In this document: positions 50,047 through 61,816 of the stretch, one piece after another
Layout: every line of letters starts with the position of its first letter
Numbering within the stretch: position 1 is the first letter of the stretch
Source of the DNA: Martelella alba
GTDB taxonomy: Bacteria; Pseudomonadota; Gammaproteobacteria; Enterobacterales; Enterobacteriaceae
DNA length: 64,000 nt
Direction of reading: 5' to 3'
Assembly: GCF_005217455.1 (NCBI RefSeq)
Contig: NZ_SZPQ01000023.1
Span: 1 to 64,000 of the forward strand
The notes under the pieces: model-generated
Seen by the model: only the letters and a program-made list of their open reading frames with translations
The model's database searches: none
Told to the model about the DNA's origin: nothing
Made by a program: the position numbers and the translations under genes

Positions 50047-52566
50047 GTGAAGTTCGTAAAATATTTTTTGATATTTGCAGTGTGTTGCATCTTGTTGGGA
50101 GCAGCTTCGATTTTCGGCATGTATAAATACATTGAGCCGCAATTGCCGGATGTCGCCACGCTAAAAGATGTTCGACTGCAAACCCCGATGCAGGTCTATA
50201 GCGCCGACGGTCAGCTCATAGCCCAGTTCGGCGAAAAGCGGCGCATCCCGTTGCGTCTCGATCAGATTCCACCCGAGCTGGTACATGCCTTCATCGCCAC
50301 TGAGGACAGCCGGTTCTACGAGCATCATGGCGTCGATCCGGTGGGTATTATGCGCGCCGCTTTCGTCGCGCTGGTATCGGGCCACGCGACCCAGGGCGCC
50401 AGCACCATTACCCAGCAACTGGCCCGGAACTTCTTTCTCAGCCCGGAACGGACGCTGATGCGCAAGATCAAGGAAGCCTTTCTCGCCATCCGCATTGAAC
50501 AATTGCTGACGAAAGATGAAATCATCGAACTGTATCTGAATAAAATTTACCTCGGATACCGCGCCTATGGCGTCGGGGCCGCCGCGCAAGTGTATTTCGG
50601 CAAGGACGTCAATCAACTGACCCTCGGGGAAATGGCGGTTATCGCCGGGCTGCCCAAGGCGCCTTCCACGTTCAACCCGTTGTACTCCCATACCCGCGCG
50701 CTGGCGCGGCGCAATTTCGTGCTGTCGCGAATGCTGGATGAAAACTACATTACCCGCGAACAGTACGATCAAGCCCGCAATTCGCCGTTGATAGCCAACT
50801 ACCACGCGCCGCAAATGGGTTTCACCGCGCCTTATGTGGCCGAAATGGTCCGCCAGGATATGCTCAAGCGTTATGGCGACAGCGCCTATACCGACGGCTA
50901 CAAGGTCTATACGACCATTACTGAAAAATTGCAGATGGCGGCGCAGGACGCGCTGCGCACCAATATCATCAACTACGACATGCGCCATGGCTACCGCGGT
51001 CCGAGCAATGTCTTGTGGAAAATCGGCGAGATGCCCTGGGACAGGCAACGGATTATGGAGAATCTGAAAACGCTGCCGGTTTACGGTCCGCTGTATCCGG
51101 CGGTGGTGACCGACGCCGACGCCGGCCAGGCTACCGCGCTGATGGCGGACGGCACCGCCGTTACCCTGCCGATGGCGGGCATGAAGTGGGCGCGGCCGTT
51201 TAGAACCGACAGATTGCAAGGTCCGTTCCCGAAGAAGGTCACCGATGTGGTTCAGCCGGGCCAGCAGATATGGGTCCGCAAAGTGGATGATGGCTGGTGG
51301 CTGGCCCAGGTCCCCGACGTCAATTCGGCCCTGGTTTCCCTCGATCCCGAAAACGGCGCGATCAAGGCCCTGGTGGGCGGTTTTGATTTCAACCAGAGCA
51401 AATTCAACCGGGCGACCCAGGCTTTGCGCCAGGTGGGGTCCAATATCAAACCCTTCCTGTATGCCGCCGCCCTGGACAAGGGTCTGACCTTGGCGACCAT
51501 TTTGAACGACGCGCCGATCACCCGCTGGGATCCGGGCGCCGGCACCGATTGGCGGCCGAAAAACTCGCCGCCGACTTATGACGGACCCATCCGGTTGCGC
51601 CAAGGGCTGGGGCAGTCGAAAAACGTGGTGATGGTGCGCGCCATGCGGGCCATGGGCCTGGACTATGCCGCGGAATATTTGCAGCGTTTCGGCTTCCCGC
51701 CGGAAAACATCATCCATAGTGAATCGCTGGCGCTGGGCGCCGCATCGTTCACTCCGCTGCAAATCGTCCGGGGCTATGCGGTTTTCGCCAACGGCGGCTA
51801 CCTGATTGATCCTTATTTGATCACTAAAATCGACGACGCCTCGGGTAAAACGGTGTTCGAAGCCAAGCCCAAAGTGGTCTGTGACAGTTGTAACCTGCCG
51901 GTGATTTACGGGGACACGGCGAAATCGGCGGTTTTATCCGACGACAATATGGAAAATGTCGCGGTATCACATCAGCCCGACAATAACGCCACCGTCCCCA
52001 TGCCGCGGCTGGAAACCGTGTCTCCCGCCCAGGTGGCCGCCAGCGGCGAACAATCCTACGCGCCGCATGTTATCAGTACGCCGCTGGCGTTCCTGATCCA
52101 CGACGCCCTCAACAGCAATATCTTTGGCGAGCCAGGCTGGCAGGGTACCGGCTGGCGCGCGGCGCGCGACCTCAAACGCCATGATATCGGCGGCAAAACC
52201 GGCACCACCAATAGCTCAAAGGACGCCTGGTTCTCCGGCTACGGCCCTGACATCGTCGCCACCGTGTGGATCGGATTTGACGACCATCGCCGTGATCTGG
52301 GCCGTGGGGAGGGCGGCGCGCAAAGCGCTCAGCCGGCCTGGGATGATTTTATGAAAATCGCCCTGGCCGGGATTCCGGAACAGACGGTCACGCCGCCGCC
52401 GGGTATCGTCACCGTAACCATCGACAAAACCAGCGGTAAGCTTTCCGACGGCGGCGGCAACAGCCGGCAGGAATATTTTATCGATGGCACGCAACCCAAG
52501 GAAAAAGCGGTGCATGAAGTGGGAACAACCTTGATGGACAACGGCCAGGAACACGAATTGTTCTAG
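50047..52566 (+). CDS. mrcA: Penicillin-binding protein 1A
   Basis: PBP1a is a bifunctional peptidoglycan glycosyltransferase and transpeptidase of the inner membrane. The 839-residue product has a membrane anchor (residues 7-26), the GT51 domain (ATEDSRFYEHHGVDP, ASTITQQLARNFF), the OB domain, and the transpeptidase with SxxK in QVGSNIKPF, SxN in GQSKNVV and KTGT. GTG 50047 is the start, also GTG in E. coli. Confidence 0.98.
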   Translation: MKFVKYFLIFAVCCILLGAASIFGMYKYIEPQLPDVATLKDVRLQTPMQVYSADGQLIAQFGEKRRIPLRLDQIPPELVHAFIATEDSRFYEHHGVDPVGIMRAAFVALVSGHATQGASTITQQLARNFFLSPERTLMRKIKEAFLAIRIEQLLTKDEIIELYLNKIYLGYRAYGVGAAAQVYFGKDVNQLTLGEMAVIAGLPKAPSTFNPLYSHTRALARRNFVLSRMLDENYITREQYDQARNSPLIANYHAPQMGFTAPYVAEMVRQDMLKRYGDSAYTDGYKVYTTITEKLQMAAQDALRTNIINYDMRHGYRGPSNVLWKIGEMPWDRQRIMENLKTLPVYGPLYPAVVTDADAGQATALMADGTAVTLPMAGMKWARPFRTDRLQGPFPKKVTDVVQPGQQIWVRKVDDGWWLAQVPDVNSALVSLDPENGAIKALVGGFDFNQSKFNRATQALRQVGSNIKPFLYAAALDKGLTLATILNDAPITRWDPGAGTDWRPKNSPPTYDGPIRLRQGLGQSKNVVMVRAMRAMGLDYAAEYLQRFGFPPENIIHSESLALGAASFTPLQIVRGYAVFANGGYLIDPYLITKIDDASGKTVFEAKPKVVCDSCNLPVIYGDTAKSAVLSDDNMENVAVSHQPDNNATVPMPRLETVSPAQVAASGEQSYAPHVISTPLAFLIHDALNSNIFGEPGWQGTGWRAARDLKRHDIGGKTGTTNSSKDAWFSGYGPDIVATVWIGFDDHRRDLGRGEGGAQSAQPAWDDFMKIALAGIPEQTVTPPPGIVTVTIDKTSGKLSDGGGNSRQEYFIDGTQPKEKAVHEVGTTLMDNGQEHELF

Positions 52567-52578
52567 CCGTTACCCAAC

Positions 52579-52623
52579 GCCGGCGCGGTCATAAGCGGAT
52601 GCCTTGCGCACCGCCGCGCCGGC
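52579..52623. terminator. Convergent mrcA/nudE hairpin
   Basis: GCCGGCGCGG (52579-52588) pairs perfectly with CCGCGCCGGC (52614-52623) around a 25-nt loop, just between the stops of convergent mrcA and nudE. It lacks a T tract, so it may act as a weak two-way terminator. Confidence 0.45.
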
Positions 52624-52628
52624 CGTCG

Positions 52629-53183
52629 TCAGGTATTGCGCATTAACCAATCCCGGGCCAGAAACAGCGCGCTGACGTTGCGGGCTTCCTGGAAATCCGG
52701 CTGGTCAAGCAAATTCATCATGGCCGTGATGGGCCAGCGGACCTGCGGCAAAGGCTCTGGCTCGTCACCCTGGCGCTGTTGCGGGTACAGTTCCCGCGCC
52801 ACCAGAATATTCATTCTGCTGGAAAAATAAGAAGGCGCCATCGTCAGTTTGGCCAGCACGTCCATGCGGCCGGCGCCGAAACCGACCTCTTCCATCAGTT
52901 CCCGGTTAGCCGCCTCGATCACGTTCTCCCCGGGATCCATAAGGCCCTTGGGGAATCCCAGCTCGTAATCCTCAATGCCCACCGCGTATTCACGGATCAA
53001 AATAATCCGATCATCAAGAACCGGGACAATCATGACGGCCTCCCGTTCCGACGGCCGCATACGTTCATAGATTCGTCGGGCGCCGTTACTGAATTCGAGG
53101 TCTACGGATTCCACATTGAACAACCGCGACCGCGCGACAGTTTCGACTTTGTGTATTTTGGGTTTTTGCAGGCGTTTATCCAT
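52629..53183 (-). CDS. nudE: ADP compounds hydrolase NudE
   Basis: NudE is a Nudix hydrolase for ADP-ribose, NADH and Ap2A/Ap3A-type compounds. The 184-residue product contains the Nudix box GLMDPGENVIEAANRELMEE followed by VG. ATG 53183 matches the E. coli start region (LQKPKIHKVETVARSRLF). It is convergent to mrcA and divergent from igaA. Confidence 0.97.
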   Translation of the reverse strand: MDKRLQKPKIHKVETVARSRLFNVESVDLEFSNGARRIYERMRPSEREAVMIVPVLDDRIILIREYAVGIEDYELGFPKGLMDPGENVIEAANRELMEEVGFGAGRMDVLAKLTMAPSYFSSRMNILVARELYPQQRQGDEPEPLPQVRWPITAMMNLLDQPDFQEARNVSALFLARDWLMRNT

Positions 53184-53725
53184 AGTTATCCCGATACTGG
53201 CAACAGGCCGACGCCACAGCATAACCCGCCATCGCGCCAAACAACAGATGTAAGGGGTGCCGCATTAGCGCGGACGGACAGGACACGGCGCCTAAAGTGA
53301 GTGAATGACCGCTAACGATAAGGCAACGTGAAGTATGGCGAGTCTATATATTGACGCTGATAACGTTAGCCGATATTTAGACTTGATCACATTGTGCATT
53401 AATGAGAACCTTCCCCGCAACCGCCGCCGACAGCGACGCTTAATGTGTTCTATTGGTGAAATTTTGCGCCAACCCCTTGTTCCCACTGAACATGGGAAAA
53501 GATTATTTGCCGACAAAATAGGAAAATACCGATATGTCCGCATGATAGGGATTGTTAACCTGTGTAAGGTATTAACGATCGACACGGCTTTCGCGCCGGC
53601 GCCTTCCATCGCGAAATCCGCTAACGGATAACCCTCCGCTTTGACCGGAATACGCGCAACAACACCGGTTTATGACGGGTAAGCGGAGTCAGCCGTAAAT
53701 TTTTTCGCGCATCGATGGGGATAGC
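53184..53725. other. Long nudE-igaA spacer without a recognised gene
   Basis: This 542-bp stretch lies between the divergent nudE and igaA genes. Open frames exist on both strands (for example 53292-53609 minus, 53335-53631 plus), but they overlap each other and look like no family I know. A short inverted pair GCTAACG/CGTTAGC lies near 53310 and 53365. igaA regulatory elements are expected here. Confidence 0.5.
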
Positions 53726-55855
53726 ATGAGCACAATAGCATTTATATTGGCCGTACTGCTTGCCTGTGCGATCGCTTTCTTTGTCTATCGGTTCTACCGC
53801 GAGCGGCATCCCGCCTCGCTCCCGCGATTACCCCTTCTCAAGCCGGTTCCGCGCAAGCTCAGCGCGGAGGAACGCGGCGCCGTGGAGCATTATCTCTCGC
53901 TTAATCAATATGTTCAGCGCGGACTGCCCTTGTCGCCGGCCGCGTCGGCGCCGGACGGCACCCTGGCGCTAACCCCGCAAAGCGAGAACATTTACGAGGT
54001 GAATCACGCCATCACCCGTTACGGCTTGATGACCGATGCGCCGCATAAATGGCGCTATTATCTCGATAGCACGGAAATTCATTTACCGCCGCAGTGGGAA
54101 CAGTACATCGCCGAAGAAAACCGTGTGGAATTGATCAAAACCACTGGAATTCCGCTGGTTATCGCGCTTAATGGACATTCGCTGGTGGATTATGTCTTTA
54201 CCGCCCCGCAAGTGTCGCCGCCGCAAACCATGACCAACTCCTCCATGCGCGAGCAGGAAAACGAGCAGGTCGAGTTGTTGAACATCCGCAAAGAGACGCC
54301 GCAAGAGCACGCGCTCAACCGCCCCGCCGGGCAGCGCGAAGCCGCCATGATCAGCGTGGCGCTACTGCTATTGTTTGTGAGCTTGCTGGCGCCGGTAATG
54401 GCGGTGCCCTGGCTGGTGGCCGTCGCCTGCCTGCTCATTCTGGGCGGTTTCTGGCTGCTGTTCCGCCCGCCGATGGAGCGCTCTCGGCTGGATATTCATT
54501 GCCTGCGCGGTACGCCGAAACGCTGGGCGCTATTTGGCGAAAGCAACCAGAACCGGCTCAATACCATTTCGATGGGCATTATCGATCTGAATTACCCGCC
54601 GCATTGGATGCCTTTCATCGATCGGGATCTGGGCAAAAAAACCGACGTGGACATCTATGTCAATCGCCAGGTGGTGCGCCAGGGCCGTTTTCTGTCTCTG
54701 CATAACGAAATGGTCAATTTCCCGGTCCAGCGCTGGGGTAAAAATGTGATCTTGTTTTGCAGTTCAACTTTGCTGCTGCTGCTATTGCTGGCCTATGTTC
54801 CTCTCAGTCTGCCGCTCACCCTAAGTATGGCCTGGCTTAAGGGCGCGCAGGATATTCGGGCAACCGAAGTCAATACGCTGGAAACGGCGCAATTGCGCAT
54901 CGGCGATACGCTACGGGCGCAGGGCACCGGTATGTGTTATATCGATACGACGCCGGCGCCCAACGCCAAAGAGCCATTTTTGCCCTTCGATTGCTCCAGG
55001 ATTTACTGGAACACCGCCACGCCGCTGCCCCCGCCGGAATCAGATACCGTGGACAAGGCGGTGGCCTTGCTGGATACCGTCAATGCCCAATTGCATCCCG
55101 AACTGGATTCCGATCCGAAAATTAATCCGGTGCTGGCCAACGCCATCCAGAAATCGGGCATGATCCTTTTAGACGACTTCGCCGATATTGTCTTAAAGAC
55201 CCAAAGTCTTTGCCAGGACGACATCGCCTGCGGTCGGTTGAAGGCCGCGCTGGTCAATCTGGCCAATGCCAGAGATTGGGCGGCGGTGGTCAAGCGCGCC
55301 CGCAGCGGCTCGTTGCGCGGCGTAAACGTGCTGCTGCGTCCCGTGAGCGCCGAAACGCTGGAACATCTGGTCAACAGCGCCACCGCGTCGTTCTTTACCA
55401 GCGAAACCCGGCTGGCCACCAGCGCGCTCAACAGCCCACCGCCGGGAGGGGTGCTCATCAGCAGCGATGAGGGCAAAATGCTAGTGGATCATCCACTGCC
55501 AATGAGTTCGCTGTACGACTATACCGGTCTGGCGCAATGGCGCGAATTGCAGCGTTTATCGGCGATGCTGCTCAACACGCCCTTCCACGCCCAGGGCGTC
55601 ATCACCAATATCAGCATCGACGCCAACGGTACCCGCCATATCGCCTTGCACAGCGAGCCCGACGTCATCACCGTATGGCGTTATATGGGTACCAGCCTGC
55701 TGCTGGTATTGGTCATTATCAGCGCGCTTATCAACGGCGGACTGATCATAAAACGCGTGCTGAAAAGCCGTCATCGCGGCCAGGATATTCAGCGCTATTA
55801 CGAAAGCTGCTTTAACCCCGACTTGCCGAACGTCTCGCTGAACCGACCGCAATAA
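53726..55855 (+). CDS. igaA: Rcs phosphorelay inhibitor IgaA
   Basis: IgaA is an inner-membrane protein that restrains the Rcs envelope-stress phosphorelay and is essential when Rcs is intact. The 709-residue product is full length: an N-terminal membrane helix, a cytoplasmic domain (about 30-205), two helices (about 207-245), a second cytoplasmic part, a helix near 345, a large periplasmic domain with four or more Cys (MCYIDTT, PFDCSRIYWNT, LCQDDIACGRL), and a C-terminal helix. Confidence 0.96.
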   Translation: MSTIAFILAVLLACAIAFFVYRFYRERHPASLPRLPLLKPVPRKLSAEERGAVEHYLSLNQYVQRGLPLSPAASAPDGTLALTPQSENIYEVNHAITRYGLMTDAPHKWRYYLDSTEIHLPPQWEQYIAEENRVELIKTTGIPLVIALNGHSLVDYVFTAPQVSPPQTMTNSSMREQENEQVELLNIRKETPQEHALNRPAGQREAAMISVALLLLFVSLLAPVMAVPWLVAVACLLILGGFWLLFRPPMERSRLDIHCLRGTPKRWALFGESNQNRLNTISMGIIDLNYPPHWMPFIDRDLGKKTDVDIYVNRQVVRQGRFLSLHNEMVNFPVQRWGKNVILFCSSTLLLLLLLAYVPLSLPLTLSMAWLKGAQDIRATEVNTLETAQLRIGDTLRAQGTGMCYIDTTPAPNAKEPFLPFDCSRIYWNTATPLPPPESDTVDKAVALLDTVNAQLHPELDSDPKINPVLANAIQKSGMILLDDFADIVLKTQSLCQDDIACGRLKAALVNLANARDWAAVVKRARSGSLRGVNVLLRPVSAETLEHLVNSATASFFTSETRLATSALNSPPPGGVLISSDEGKMLVDHPLPMSSLYDYTGLAQWRELQRLSAMLLNTPFHAQGVITNISIDANGTRHIALHSEPDVITVWRYMGTSLLLVLVIISALINGGLIIKRVLKSRHRGQDIQRYYESCFNPDLPNVSLNRPQ

Positions 55856-56161
55856 CGCCTCCAGCGCTGTTTTGCGACAGGTTATGCTACTCTGGTAAGG
55901 CGAACCCGTCCCGGGTGCCGGGTATTCCCTCCTTTTACCAATGCCGCGGGCGCCCCCTGGCGGCGAGCCGCCGTTGCCGTGTCGATACGGTCTTCGGCCG
56001 GCCACGCTGACGATGGCCGACAATGACTGGCAGTGAAAAGAAGGCATGTCGGACGAATCATTGTCTTGATTTATCATTTTATACCCATACATAGGAATAT
56101 TCCCCGGCGCAAGACGCCCGCGGCGGCGGACGCTCGACGGGTAATGCTTTGCGGAGGCGCG
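55856..56161. other. igaA-hslR spacer; yrfG absent
   Basis: In E. coli the nucleotidase gene yrfG lies between igaA and hslR. Here only 306 bp remain, and none of the six frames shows a HAD motif or another recognisable yrfG fragment. The open frame reaching hslR from 56033 is not conserved. Confidence 0.6.
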
Positions 56162-56578
56162 ATGAAAACCCAGGATAAGCAAAGCCGCGACGACGCGGTC
56201 CGGCTCGATAAATGGCTGTGGGCGGCCCGGTTTTATAAAACCCGCGCCCTGGCGCGCGACATGGTGGAAGGCGGCAAGGTTCACTATAACGGGCAAAGAA
56301 CAAAACCGGGCAAAATCATGGAGAGCGGCGCGGTGATAACCCTGCGCCAGGGGAATGACGAACGCACGGTTATCGTGCTGGCGCTGACATCGCAGCGCCG
56401 GTCGGCCGATGAAGCCCGGCTTGTCTATCGTGAAACGCAAGAGAGCGTGGCGAAGCGGGAAAAATTGTCCGCCGCCCGCAAACTTAACGCCCAATATCTA
56501 CAGCATCCGGATCGGCGCCCGGATAAGAAAGAGCGCCGCGACCTGATTAAATTCAAATACCGTGAACCGGAAGAGTGA
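56162..56578 (+). CDS. hslR: Ribosome-associated heat-shock protein Hsp15
   Basis: HslR binds free 50S subunits that carry nascent chains and helps free stalled peptidyl-tRNA. The 138-residue product has the S4-type RNA-binding fold with VRLDKWLWAARFYKTRALAR and VHYNGQRTKPGK, and ends in the basic DRRPDKKERRDLIKFK tail. GGAGG stands 5 nt before ATG 56162. It is followed by hslO after 27 bp. Confidence 0.96.
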   Translation: MKTQDKQSRDDAVRLDKWLWAARFYKTRALARDMVEGGKVHYNGQRTKPGKIMESGAVITLRQGNDERTVIVLALTSQRRSADEARLVYRETQESVAKREKLSAARKLNAQYLQHPDRRPDKKERRDLIKFKYREPEE

Positions 56579-56605
56579 CTGATCACCGCCGGCAAGAGGA
56601 ATATT

Positions 56606-57484
56606 ATGGCCATCCAAGACCAGCTACACCGTTATCTGTTTGAAAACCATGCCGTTCGGGGTGAACTGGTTTCGCTGCAAGATACCTACCGGCATGTTCT
56701 GGGGCAACATGACTATCCGCCTTGCGTACAGAACTTGCTGGGGGAAATGCTGGTCGCCACCAGCCTGCTCACCGCCACGCTGAAATTCAAAGGCGAGATC
56801 ACCGTGCAATTGCAAGGGGACGGGCCGCTGCGCCTTGCGGTCATCAATGGCGACGATGAGCAGCATATGCGCGGCCTGGCGCGGATAAACGGGCCCATCG
56901 CCGACGACAGCAGCCTAAGCGGGATGGTGGGCAACGGTTATCTGGTCATCACGCTCATGCCTAAGGGCGGCGAACGTTATCAAGGCGTGGTCGGACTGGA
57001 AGGCGAGCAGTTATCCCACTGTCTGGAAAATTATTTCCTTCAGTCCGAACAACTGCCTACCAGGCTGTTTATCCGCACGGGCAACCGTGACGGCCAGCCC
57101 GCCGCCGCCGGGATGTTGCTTCAGGCCATGCCGGGCCAGGATACCCGACCGGAGGATCTCGATCATTTGGCGCAGTTGACCGATACCGTTAAGGCGCAAG
57201 AGTTATTCGACTTGCCGGCCGAAGACGTTTTATACCGGCTTTACCATCAGGAAGACGTGACGCTCTATCCGGCCCAATCGGTGAACTTCCGTTGCACCTG
57301 TTCGCGGGAACGCTGTGCTGAAGCCTTGCTGACATTGCCGGAAAACGAACTGCTCGACATGCTGGAGCAGGACGGAAAAATCGATATGCACTGCGACTTT
57401 TGTGGTAGTCTTTACCCGTTCGATGCCGAGGATATTGAAAAAATCAGACAGGGAAAAGGCAGTGCGGACATGCACTTGCATTAA
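56606..57484 (+). CDS. hslO: Redox-regulated chaperone Hsp33
   Basis: Hsp33 is a cytoplasmic holdase activated by oxidation. The 292-residue product equals the E. coli length. The four zinc cysteines are in CTCSRERC (CxC) and CDFCG (CxxC) near the C terminus. It lies in an operon with hslR. yhgE, next in E. coli, is absent; pckA follows. Confidence 0.97.
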   Translation: MAIQDQLHRYLFENHAVRGELVSLQDTYRHVLGQHDYPPCVQNLLGEMLVATSLLTATLKFKGEITVQLQGDGPLRLAVINGDDEQHMRGLARINGPIADDSSLSGMVGNGYLVITLMPKGGERYQGVVGLEGEQLSHCLENYFLQSEQLPTRLFIRTGNRDGQPAAAGMLLQAMPGQDTRPEDLDHLAQLTDTVKAQELFDLPAEDVLYRLYHQEDVTLYPAQSVNFRCTCSRERCAEALLTLPENELLDMLEQDGKIDMHCDFCGSLYPFDAEDIEKIRQGKGSADMHLH

Positions 57485-57542
57485 CTGAACGGATTTCGAC
57501 TGTGCAGAAATTCGGGCAATACACTTGCCGATGATAGCCAAA

Positions 57543-57567
57543 GCTGACGCAAATTATATGCGTCAGC
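57543..57567. other. Perfect 9-bp inverted repeat between hslO and pckA
   Basis: GCTGACGCA (57543-57551) and TGCGTCAGC (57559-57567) flank AATTATA. It lies 59 bp after hslO and 118 bp before pckA. No T tract follows. It may be an operator for pckA, a structure in the leader or a terminator for hslO. Confidence 0.5.
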
Positions 57568-57684
57568 ACACAAAACAGTGTAAAGACTCTCGACTCGAGC
57601 TAATTCGCGATTCACGTCTCAGTGATCCCCTGTTATATCCTTACAATTGCAGCAGGCATTAATCGAAAGCTAAGGAGTCGTAAG

Positions 57685-59304
57685 ATGGCAAGTTATGGTA
57701 TAAGCGCGCATGACCTTGTCGGTTATGGCATTACCGACTGCAAAGAGTTGGTTTACAATCCGGGCTTCGAACAGCTGTTCCAGGAAGAGACTGCGCCCTC
57801 CCTGGATGGATTCGAACGCGGCACCGTAACCCAATCCGGCGCGGTGGCAGTGGATACCGGCATCTTCACCGGACGTTCGCCCAAAGACAAATATATCGTG
57901 CGTGACGATGTTACCCGCGATACGGTCTGGTGGTCGGATCAAGGCAAGGGCAATAACGATAATCACCCTCTCGACCAGGAAACCTGGAATCATCTGAAAC
58001 GGTTGGTCGCCGCACAGCTCTCCGGCAAGCGCCTTTTCGTCGTCGATTCATTTTGCGGCGCCAACGAAAATACCCGTTTGAAAGTGCGTTTCATCACCGA
58101 AGTCGCCTGGCAGGCGCATTTCGTCAAAAACATGTTCATTCGTCCCACTGAAGAGGAACTGGTGGGTTTCAAACCGGATTTCGTGGTCATGAACGGCGCG
58201 AAAACCACTAACCCTGACTGGCAGAAACAAGGTCTGCATTCCGAGAACTTTGTGGCGTTCAACCTGACTGAGCGTATGCAATTGATAGGCGGCAGTTGGT
58301 ACGGCGGCGAAATGAAAAAGGGCATGTTCTCCATGATGAACTACCTGTTGCCGCTGCAAGGCATTGCGTCGATGCACTGTTCCGCCAATGTGGGCGCCAA
58401 TGAGGACGTGGCGATTTTCTTCGGTTTATCGGGCACCGGCAAGACCACCCTCTCCACCGATCCGAACCGGCGCTTGATCGGCGACGACGAGCATGGCTGG
58501 GATGACGACGGGGTCTTTAATTTCGAGGGCGGATGCTATGCCAAAACCATCCATCTTTCCCCGGAAGCCGAGCCGGAAATTTTTGCCGCCATCCGCCGCG
58601 ATGCCCTGCTGGAAAACGTGGTGGTCAAGGCGGACGGCAGCGTAGATTACGATGACGGCAGCAAAACCGAGAATACCCGGGTGTCTTATCCCATCTATCA
58701 CATTGATAATATCGTCAAACCCGTCTCGAAAGCCGGTCACGCCGCCAAGGTCATATTTTTGACCGCCGACGCGTTCGGGGTATTGCCGCCGGTATCCCGC
58801 CTGACGGTCGAACAGGCGCAATACCATTTCCTGTCAGGGTTCACCGCCAAGTTGGCTGGGACGGAACGGGGCATCACCACACCCACGCCGACTTTTTCCG
58901 CTTGCTTCGGCGCGGCGTTCCTTTCGTTGCACCCGACACAATACGCCGAGGTACTGGCTAAACGGATGAGCGCCGTCGGCGCCAAGGCCTATTTGGTGAA
59001 CACCGGCTGGAACGGTACCGGTAAACGCATTTCCATTAAAGCCACCCGGGCCATTATCAACGCAATCCTTAACGGAGAGATCGACGAAGCCGAAACCATC
59101 ACGCTGCCGATTTTCAATCTGGCCTTACCCATGGCGCTTAAGGGCGTCGAGGGCAATATCCTCGATCCGCGCGAAACCTACGCCGATCCGCAACAATGGC
59201 AGGAAAAGGCCGCCGACCTGGCCAGCCGGTTTATCAAAAACTTCGATAAGTACACCGATACCCCGGCAGGGGAGGCGCTGGTCAAAGCCGGCCCCATTCT
59301 CTGA
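57685..59304 (+). CDS. pckA: Phosphoenolpyruvate carboxykinase (ATP)
   Basis: PckA converts oxaloacetate to phosphoenolpyruvate in gluconeogenesis. The 539-residue product is full length. The kinase-1a loop is [11 protein letters not shown] (about 245-255), with metal-binding [14 protein letters not shown] and [10 protein letters not shown] for substrate. AAGGAG lies 9 nt before ATG 57685; the upstream extension to 57622 is not conserved. In E. coli it is CRP-activated; I did not find a clear CRP site in the 200 bp before it. Confidence 0.98.
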   Translation: MASYGISAHDLVGYGITDCKELVYNPGFEQLFQEETAPSLDGFERGTVTQSGAVAVDTGIFTGRSPKDKYIVRDDVTRDTVWWSDQGKGNNDNHPLDQETWNHLKRLVAAQLSGKRLFVVDSFCGANENTRLKVRFITEVAWQAHFVKNMFIRPTEEELVGFKPDFVVMNGAKTTNPDWQKQGLHSENFVAFNLTERMQLIGGSWYGGEMKKGMFSMMNYLLPLQGIASMHCSANVGANEDVAIFFGLSGTGKTTLSTDPNRRLIGDDEHGWDDDGVFNFEGGCYAKTIHLSPEAEPEIFAAIRRDALLENVVVKADGSVDYDDGSKTENTRVSYPIYHIDNIVKPVSKAGHAAKVIFLTADAFGVLPPVSRLTVEQAQYHFLSGFTAKLAGTERGITTPTPTFSACFGAAFLSLHPTQYAEVLAKRMSAVGAKAYLVNTGWNGTGKRISIKATRAIINAILNGEIDEAETITLPIFNLALPMALKGVEGNILDPRETYADPQQWQEKAADLASRFIKNFDKYTDTPAGEALVKAGPIL

Positions 59305-59312
59305 CACCCCTT

Positions 59313-59339
59313 GGAAACGTCGCCGACGGCGGCGTTTCC
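59313..59339 (+). terminator. Terminator hairpin after pckA
   Basis: GGAAACGTCGCCG pairs with CGGCGGCGTTTCC, 12 Watson-Crick pairs and one T-G wobble, starting 9 bp after the pckA stop. The following bases are moderately T-rich (CTTCAACTTTT). Confidence 0.75.
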
Positions 59340-59366
59340 AGCTTCAACTTTTCCTGATATGCCCGA

Positions 59367-59388
59367 CGGCCGTCATCAACGACGGCCG
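59367..59388 (-). terminator. Hairpin after envZ
   Basis: CGGCCGTC (59367-59374) and GACGGCCG (59381-59388) form a perfect 8-bp stem with a 6-nt loop directly at the envZ stop codon. It would end the ompR-envZ transcript or stabilise its 3' end; the T tract is poor. Confidence 0.5.
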
Positions 59389-59389
59389 C

Positions 59390-61476
<2,087 letters not shown>

Positions 61477-61599
61477 TTCTCTTTTCTCCCAAAGGCGATA
61501 TGCCCGTAAGCGTATTGTTCAGAAACCCGCAAGGCACGGACAGTGGTTTCAGGTGTATATTCTAAGCAAAATTGTTACAAAGCATATGGAAATACGTAG

Positions 61600-61608
61600 T
61601 TATCCACA
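61600..61608 (+). promoter_or_regulatory. DnaA box 1
   Basis: TTATCCACA is identical to the high-affinity R1/R4 type DnaA-binding sequence. It is 124 bp upstream of the ompR start codon on the opposite strand. Confidence 0.55.
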
Positions 61609-61662
61609 CTTTAGGCCGGCAAAACGCCTTATACGCCATGACCGGCTGGTGCCGGAAGGTTT

Positions 61663-61671
61663 TTATCCACA
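61663..61671 (+). promoter_or_regulatory. DnaA box 2
   Basis: This is the second exact TTATCCACA, in the same orientation as box 1 and on the same helical face given the 63-bp spacing. The surrounding sequence is otherwise unrelated to box 1. Confidence 0.55.
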
Positions 61672-61816
61672 ATTTACGCTCGAAAGGCGCGGTCCGTGGA
61701 CAATACGGCTCCCGATGCGCCTGATTAAGTTTACCGTCATTTAACAGACAAATCCTTTTCGCCGCTCACACCTGTGCCACCGTAGGCTAATGGTCAGTAC
61801 CGTTCAAACAATCGCA

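Larger units (their letters stand above)
61477..61816. other. ompR-greB intergenic region with two perfect DnaA boxes
   Basis: This 340-bp spacer holds the ompR promoter(s). It contains two exact DnaA boxes TTATCCACA at 61600-61608 and 61663-61671, in the same direction and 63 bp apart (six helical turns). A weaker inverted match (two mismatches) lies at 61695-61703. No gene is supported. Confidence 0.6.

Noticed and set aside
50161-51762. 533-codon open frame on the minus strand
   Set aside because: It lies wholly inside mrcA on the other strand and has no recognisable domain.
53292-53609. 105-codon minus-strand frame between nudE and igaA
   Set aside because: No start signal, no family resemblance, and an equally long frame overlaps it on the other strand.
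57485-57684. CRP site before pckA
   Set aside because: The best candidate near 57608 (CGCGA-N6-TCTCA) deviates too much from TGTGA-N6-TCACA.
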